Below are positions 58,627-64,000 of a stretch of DNA of 64,000 bases, piece by piece. The notes beneath the pieces are model-generated. The model was not told the DNA's origin. It ran no database searches and saw nothing but the letters and a program-made list of their open reading frames with translations. Positions within the stretch are counted from its first letter, which is position 1; every line of letters begins with the position of its first letter. The DNA comes from Plantago major (Eukaryota > Streptophyta > Magnoliopsida > Lamiales > Plantaginaceae): positions 54,312,580-54,376,579 of the forward strand of contig CM048840.1 of the NCBI GenBank assembly GCA_026545765.1, given 5' to 3'. A program made the translations under genes and the position numbers.

Positions 58627-60240
58627 TGTTAGGAATATCTGTTTAGATTTTGATCAGCAACCTAATGACTCATTTTAGCTCAGAAAGGTGGTTAGTACTC
58701 TTGGTTCACTTGAACACGGTAAAAGTGGAAAATCACTAAGTATGTTAGTCTAGCAAATCTTGTATAGGATGTTAGGTCTCTGAATGTAATTTTTAAATCT
58801 TTGAAGAAGACCAAGAAGAAGGCATCCGGCTGGAGAGTTCAACAAATTTTGAATATTTGAAGACTGCACAAGATTGCTAGAGACAAAGGAAATTGGTCTC
58901 ATCAGATACCTATGTCCAGATATCTTAGAGAAACAAGTGTTTATCTATAAACAAATTTTATAAAAGATATCTGAGAACACAAGGTTTCTGAACGAGGAAA
59001 AGTGCCCACAGAAACCTACACTCAGATACCCTGGATAAAACTATGTTTCTGGGAAACAATATTTCAACAGGTATCTGGAGATGTGAAGGTCTCTGGAAAG
59101 GGACATGCAATGCTTCAGAAAGCGTGCATAGTTCCGTTGGTACTACAGGACAAAAATAGTACAATGCAATAAATGCGCAGACAGAGACATCTGAACAAAA
59201 GAGGAAATCTCTGAAAAGAGACAATGTCTTCTGCAGTGCTATTTTCAGATATCAATAGTTTGAATTTGAATTGAGCCTAACGGATACCATTCAAACAGCT
59301 TCAAATTCAACTATAAATATCACCACTTAGAATGCTTGAAATACACATTGAACACCTTGAACTTACACACAGAACAAACTCATTCACGCATACAAGCCTT
59401 CAACCTACTTACTCTTTAGCTTACAGTTGCGACTAAGCTCTTGAATTCTAAGTAGCACGAAAGTTCTAAGTGTCCTGATCCTTAAGAAACATTGCTATCT
59501 GTGAAGGAGTTGAATCAAAAGATCAAGTATCTGAGTTTCATTCTCTAGAACATTTAACATAGACTTGGGTCAGTAAAGAACATATCACCACACATTGTGA
59601 AGTGTGTTAAGTGGTTCTTGTTCTATAGAGTATTCCTAAATAATTGAAAAGTTAGTAAGGCTACTCACCTGACAAACCATCTTAACCAACACGTTAAACA
59701 GCGTGGAGTACAGGAAGTACTTAGTTTGGAAAACTAAGGAATAACTCCAAGGTTACTGAGCATAGGAAGTACTTAGTTTGGGAAACAAAGGAACAGCTCA
59801 AAGGTTTCTCAGTATAGGAAGTACTTGGCTGGGAGCCGGGGAATAACTCAGGGGGAACACTTGGTTGGGAACCTAGTGTATTTAGGAATTAAGAAAAGAT
59901 ATTTGTAAGGTGAACTCATTTATCTGTTTTAGTGGATTCCAGGTCTGAGAAAGGCCGAAGTGGATTAGTTGAAGGATTACGCCACCTTCAGATACCACTA
60001 TAAAAAGCGTGTTATTTACTTTCAATAATTTACTTATCGTTATGTTTATCCTGCTAAGTATTTAAACACATTATATCTTGCTGAGCACGTGCACTTATCA
60101 CAGAAAAGTCTTCCGCTCTCTGAAATTAAGTATCAGATATCTTCACAGATATCTGAGAAATTGTGTTTATCGACAAAAGTTGTAAAAGACTATTCACCCC
60201 CCCCCCCTAGTCTTTTCCTTTGCCATTATCTGGACCAACA
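58627..60240 (+). repeat. 5' LTR of the plus-strand Sirevirus (1614 bp)
   Basis: TGTTAGGAATATCTG...CATTATCTGGACCAACA. It has three tandem copies of a ~52-bp repeat at 59712-59763, 59764-59815 and 59816-59865, each starting AGGAAGTACTT, and an 11-base C run at 60197-60207 near its end. It is longer than its two relatives in the window. Confidence 0.9.
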
Positions 60241-60357
60241 AGTGCTATCAGAGCAGGAGGTTCCCAAGCCTTCTGCACTGAACCTAGATCCCAGATAAGT
60301 GCCCACTAACTGCTTTTCACCTACACTTGATTTGTTTGTAAGTGTGTTTGCTGCAGG

Positions 60358-62869
60358 ATGTCTTTAAGTGACGCTCCAATTCTCAAGCCAGAGAACTATG
60401 AGAAATGGAAGAACAACATGATGCTCCACCTAGAAGCCATCAGTGACGAAATGATCGAAGTAATAAAGAATGGCCCCATAGTCATTCAACAAATCAAGCA
60501 GGTCGTGGAGGTTTCTAATGGTAGAGACAGAGTTCCCACTAATGAAGAACCAAGTGGTGATTCCTCTCAAACAGGTGCGTCAATCAGTGGAAGACCTACT
60601 GGTCAAGTTGTTTATGAGCCAAAGCCCAGAGAGCTCTAGACATCGGAAGATGCCAAGAGAAATCGACTGGATGGTCAGGCTCGCAATATCATCATACGTT
60701 CCACTCCAGAGCACATACAATGTAAACTGTGGGGTGCAAAAACGGCGAAAGTGGCCTGGCAACTGATTGAAGAAATATGTGCCGGCACTGAGAAAACAAA
60801 GGAAAATAAGTTCGAAGTTTTGAAGCTCAAATTCCAAAACTTTAAACAAGGTCCCACAGAGACTCTTGAAGAACTAGATTTTCGGTTCACAACATTGATG
60901 AGTGAAATGGCTGCACTTGGTGATAGTGAGAGATACTCTAACTCTGAAAAGGTTAAGACTATCGTGAGAAGCTTGAATCAAAACTGGGAACATACTCAGT
61001 ATTTTTATTTCAACCAAGGAATGCCAAATATCACTCCAGTAGAACTTTTCTCCCACTTAGCTACTGTCAACTATGAAACTACTCAGAGAGAACAAATAAT
61101 TGCTGAGAAAGTTCACAATGTTGCTTTAGTAACACAAGGTACTTCTGAAAAGAAGGATACCAAAGAAATGACTGAGGAAGATGCTCTTGTTGTGAAGCAA
61201 ATGAGAAAATATGTCAGTCAGGAGATTGAGAGAAGAAAAGCCAAAGAGAAGTTGAAAAAGCATCTATGCTCAAACTATCACCAGTGCAAAAATATGCAGC
61301 TATCAAGCTCGCTGAACAAGCCGGCTCAGCAGAAATCGGAAACGATATCTGTTTCTATTGTCAGAAGCCTGGTCATTTTAAAAGAGACTGCCCTGTTTTC
61401 AATAATCTAAAGATAGGTGACAAGAAAGATAGAAGAAACTTCAAGAGAGGTCATAGAGCTATGCTCACTGAAGAAAGGAAAAAGATTCAAATCCAACTGG
61501 ATGCTCTTGATATTGAGTCAGAATCTGAGAAAGAAGGCTCAGATGACTCCAAACTACCTTCTCCAGAATTATGTAGCATCACTCATGAATTGGTTGACTT
61601 TGGTCAAAAGAAAAGGGAATTATGTGGGTTGCTGAGGAAATCTATCCAGATTGCTCCAACATTGAGCCTTGCCTAATGGCTGACGAGGTAACCAACATTA
61701 CTCAATTCATTAATTATGAGAGTGATGAGGAAGAAATCAGAAATTTAGAATATCTCAGAAGAGAACTTGATCTCTACAAAAGAGAATTTCAAATGGTCCG
61801 AGCTAGAGCCGACATTTTTGAAGAAGAACAGAATTCTCTTGAGAAGGAAAATTCACAATTACTCAAGATATCTGAGAAAAAGGATGCTGAAAATGCATTT
61901 CTTAAAGCACAGATATCTGAGACGGAGAAGTTACACAGAAAGGCAATGGATATACTCTAAAAGGAAAATAAAGATCTTCTTTCTGAAAATGAGGAACTCA
62001 AGAAGAAAGAACTATCTTTTCAATCATATGCCAAAGCTAGTGACACTCTTACTGAAGTACACTCTTATTTAAGAGATCCTTCAGAAAAGGGAGGACTTGG
62101 GCTGGACACACAAACAAATAGCTCTACTACTCTGAATAAGAGTAACAAAAGAATAACGTTTGTTAGTGCTCAGCAAAATGGTTCTCAAATAACCTACAAC
62201 ATTGGTCAGAAAGCTAAGGTTGTTGACCAAGGAAAGGCAGTCGCGACCAAACCTTTGTGGGAAAAACAAGTCCAAAAGAAAACCGTTGGGAATGTTTCTG
62301 TAAAGAAACATAACATTGAAAAGTGTAATCACCCACAGTGCTATGTCTCTCAGAAAGGAAAAATTGCAGGAGCAGGCAAATTTTCCAACATCACGTTTTC
62401 TGGAAAGAAATACGTTCCAGAGACTAGCAAAGTTGCTGAGAAGAGAACTCAGATAGTACCAAGTGCTCGAAATGGCAATGGCTATAAAGCCATCGGGAAA
62501 CAACTCGCTCGTGAGTATAAACAAGAGCAAGAACAATGGATGAAAGCCAGGATTGCGCATAGCAATCATCAGAAGTGGAAGAAAGAACAGGTTCTGACCA
62601 CTCTGAATGCCAGGGCTAAAAGAAATCTGGCAAGGAAAGCTAAGTTTGCTGAAAAGCAGACCCAGCAATCTGACAGGTATCTGAAAGCACCACGAGGAGC
62701 ACCAAGGAACACACCAAGAAGAAAAATAGATTTAAATGATGATGACACTAATGTTCCTCCTTATGTTCCAACAAGACAAAAGAATACCCCAAGGAAGTTC
62801 ATTCAGAAATGGATTCCTATAGGGAGATTCTTTAGTCCAGAAGGTTCCATTGTTGGAATGAGAGCCTAA
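60358..62869 (+). other. Sirevirus extended gag region
   Basis: Starts MSLSDAPILKPENYEKWKNN at the first ATG after the primer binding site (ATGTC after GCAGG). The core includes ETLEELDFRFTTLMSEMAAL. The CCHC knuckle lies near 61.35 kb. A Glu/Lys coiled coil spans ~61.7-62.05 kb, and a basic C-terminal part (LNARAKRNLARKAKFAEKQ) spans ~62.3-62.87 kb. Structure is the same as in the minus-strand copy. Confidence 0.9.
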
Positions 62870-62899
62870 CTCCATGTTTTCTGTTTTGTGCAGAACACT

Positions 62900-64000
62900 C
62901 TGAGGAAGAACCCGAAGTGGCATTTTGATAGTGGATATGGGAAGCACATGACAGGAGACAAAGCAAATCTGGTTAACTACAGAAAATGCGATAAAGGACT
63001 TGTATTAGATTTGCTGGAGGAGATGAAAATCCAACCATAGGTTTTGGCAATCTGAAGCTTGGAGCTCTTACAATCTCTGAAGTACTACATGTAAAGGGAT
63101 TAAAATATAATCTCCTAAGCATGAGTCAATTGGTAGACAAAGGGTACACTATCAAGATCAAGTCAAAACTATGCAAATTAATTGACAATGAGTCCAAGCA
63201 GACAGTCTTGGTTGTTAGGCAAAAAGGAAATCTTTATGTTGCTGACTGGGCATCCGCCACAACTGAAGAATGTCTCATGGTGAGTTAATCTGGCCACACT
63301 GAAGAAAACTGACTATGGCATAAAAGAATGAGTCACTTGAACTTCAAAACTCTGAAGCTAGCCAAGAAAGAATTGGTGGTTGGTTTACCCAAAATGGTAT
63401 ATAGAAAAGATGGTCTATGCTCAGCTTGTCAAATGGAAAAACAATAAAAAAAACATCTTTCAAGTCTAAAACTTGACACTCCAGTGAAAGGCCACTGCAA
63501 ATGTTACATATGGATCTTTTTGAATCTTCTGTAACTAGCTATGCAGGGAAGAAGTATGGTCTGGTTGTTGTTCATGATTACTCAAGATTTACTTAGGTTG
63601 TATTTCTCAAATAAAAATCTGATGCAAGGGTTGAGATACCCAACTTGCTGAATAAGCTTAAAGTCATGAAAAATGACAAGGTATCTGTAATCAGAACAGA
63701 CCATGGTACTGAGTTTGTGAACCAGTGCATAAAAGAGTTTTGTACCTGCAAAGGTATACAACATTAACTATCTTCAGTAAGGACACCACAACAAAATGGT
63801 GTTATTGAAAGGAAGAATAGGACCCTAAAAGAAGCAGCAAGAACAATGCTTCCTGACACTGAAATAAGTGAAATCTATTGGGTTGAAGCTGTTAACAGAG
63901 CCTGCTATACTCAAAATAGATGTTTGATTAACAAACACCATATGACAAAACTCCTTATGAACTTTTGATTGGTAGACCCCCTAGTATCAAACATCTAAGG
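62900..64000 (+). other. Sirevirus protease and integrase start
   Basis: WHFDSGYGKHMTGDKANLVN at ~62.92 kb gives the protease DSG. SMSQLVDKGYTIKIKSK-type sequence follows, then the GAG-pre-integrase zinc-binding part (MSHLNFKTL, KELVVGLPKM, CSACQME, ~63.33-63.44 kb). The integrase core has LHMDLFESS and RTDHGTEFVNQ. The window ends inside integrase. Confidence 0.88.

Larger units (their letters stand above)
58627..64000 (+). mobile_element. Plus-strand Sirevirus fossil, runs out of the window
   Basis: A 5' LTR (58627-60240), primer binding site and gag (from 60358), then protease and integrase, continuing past 64000. Gag knuckle CFYCQKPGHFKRDC and other landmarks match the minus-strand element at 14444-27667, so both belong to one family in opposite orientation. 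The visible coding part has roughly eight breaks. RT, RNase H, any accessory gene and the 3' LTR lie outside. Confidence 0.9.

Overview
This is repeat-rich nuclear DNA from a flowering plant. The evidence is Sirevirus-type Ty1/copia elements, Tat/Athila-type Ty3/gypsy elements, Stowaway MITEs, a candidate Helitron end, a probable SINE and a ~180-bp satellite. The species cannot be named from the sequence. I see no intact host gene. Almost all long open frames belong to LTR retrotransposon fossils, and the window looks like pericentromeric or heterochromatic DNA with elements nested in one another.

Layout. 1-1011: satellite of alternating A and B monomers (~360-bp dimer). 1012-11502: remains of a Tat/Athila-type Ty3 family (family A) arranged internal - LTR - internal - LTR. 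The middle LTR (2162-8037) was split by a 5'-incomplete Sirevirus (3130-7353). The second internal region (8038-10935) is non-autonomous, with one gag-like frame. 11024-14443: a second Ty3 family (family X) as an inverted LTR piece, a 3' internal piece and an LTR. 14444-27667: a large minus-strand Sirevirus with 5' LTR, gag, protease, integrase, RT, RNase H and a long downstream accessory region. It abuts a non-coding Ty3-like LARD (27668-32890) with two ~2-kb LTRs.

32891-42963: AT-rich mosaic holding a Helitron-like end, two complete Stowaway MITEs, a degenerate family-X LTR, a hAT-like terminus, a SINE-like unit, a solo Sirevirus LTR (38327-39757), a ~400-bp tandem duplication and a solo family-X LTR (41148-42691). 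42964-56895: a structurally complete but coding-decayed Tat-lineage element with perfect GAAAT target duplications, LTRs ~97% alike by eye, gag-pol on the plus strand with two RNase H regions, and an antisense gene between pol and the 3' LTR. 56896-58626: flank with hAT-like sequence and one exon-like segment. 58627 to the end: a plus-strand Sirevirus of the same family as the minus-strand one, running out of the window.

The most interesting signal is that two unrelated retrotransposon lineages here each carry an accessory gene that looks like a separate, host-style transcription unit. The Tat antisense gene has a TATAAATA box, a leader intron whose acceptor lies next to the ATG, further splice-like borders, and four AACGG (MYB-type) cores upstream of the TATA. 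The Sirevirus accessory region has a TATA-like run ~200 bp before its ATG and a series of short spacers with splice-like borders. Such extra frames are known in both lineages; the promoter and splicing architecture is read from sequence and needs transcript evidence. Identities and ages are estimates by eye.
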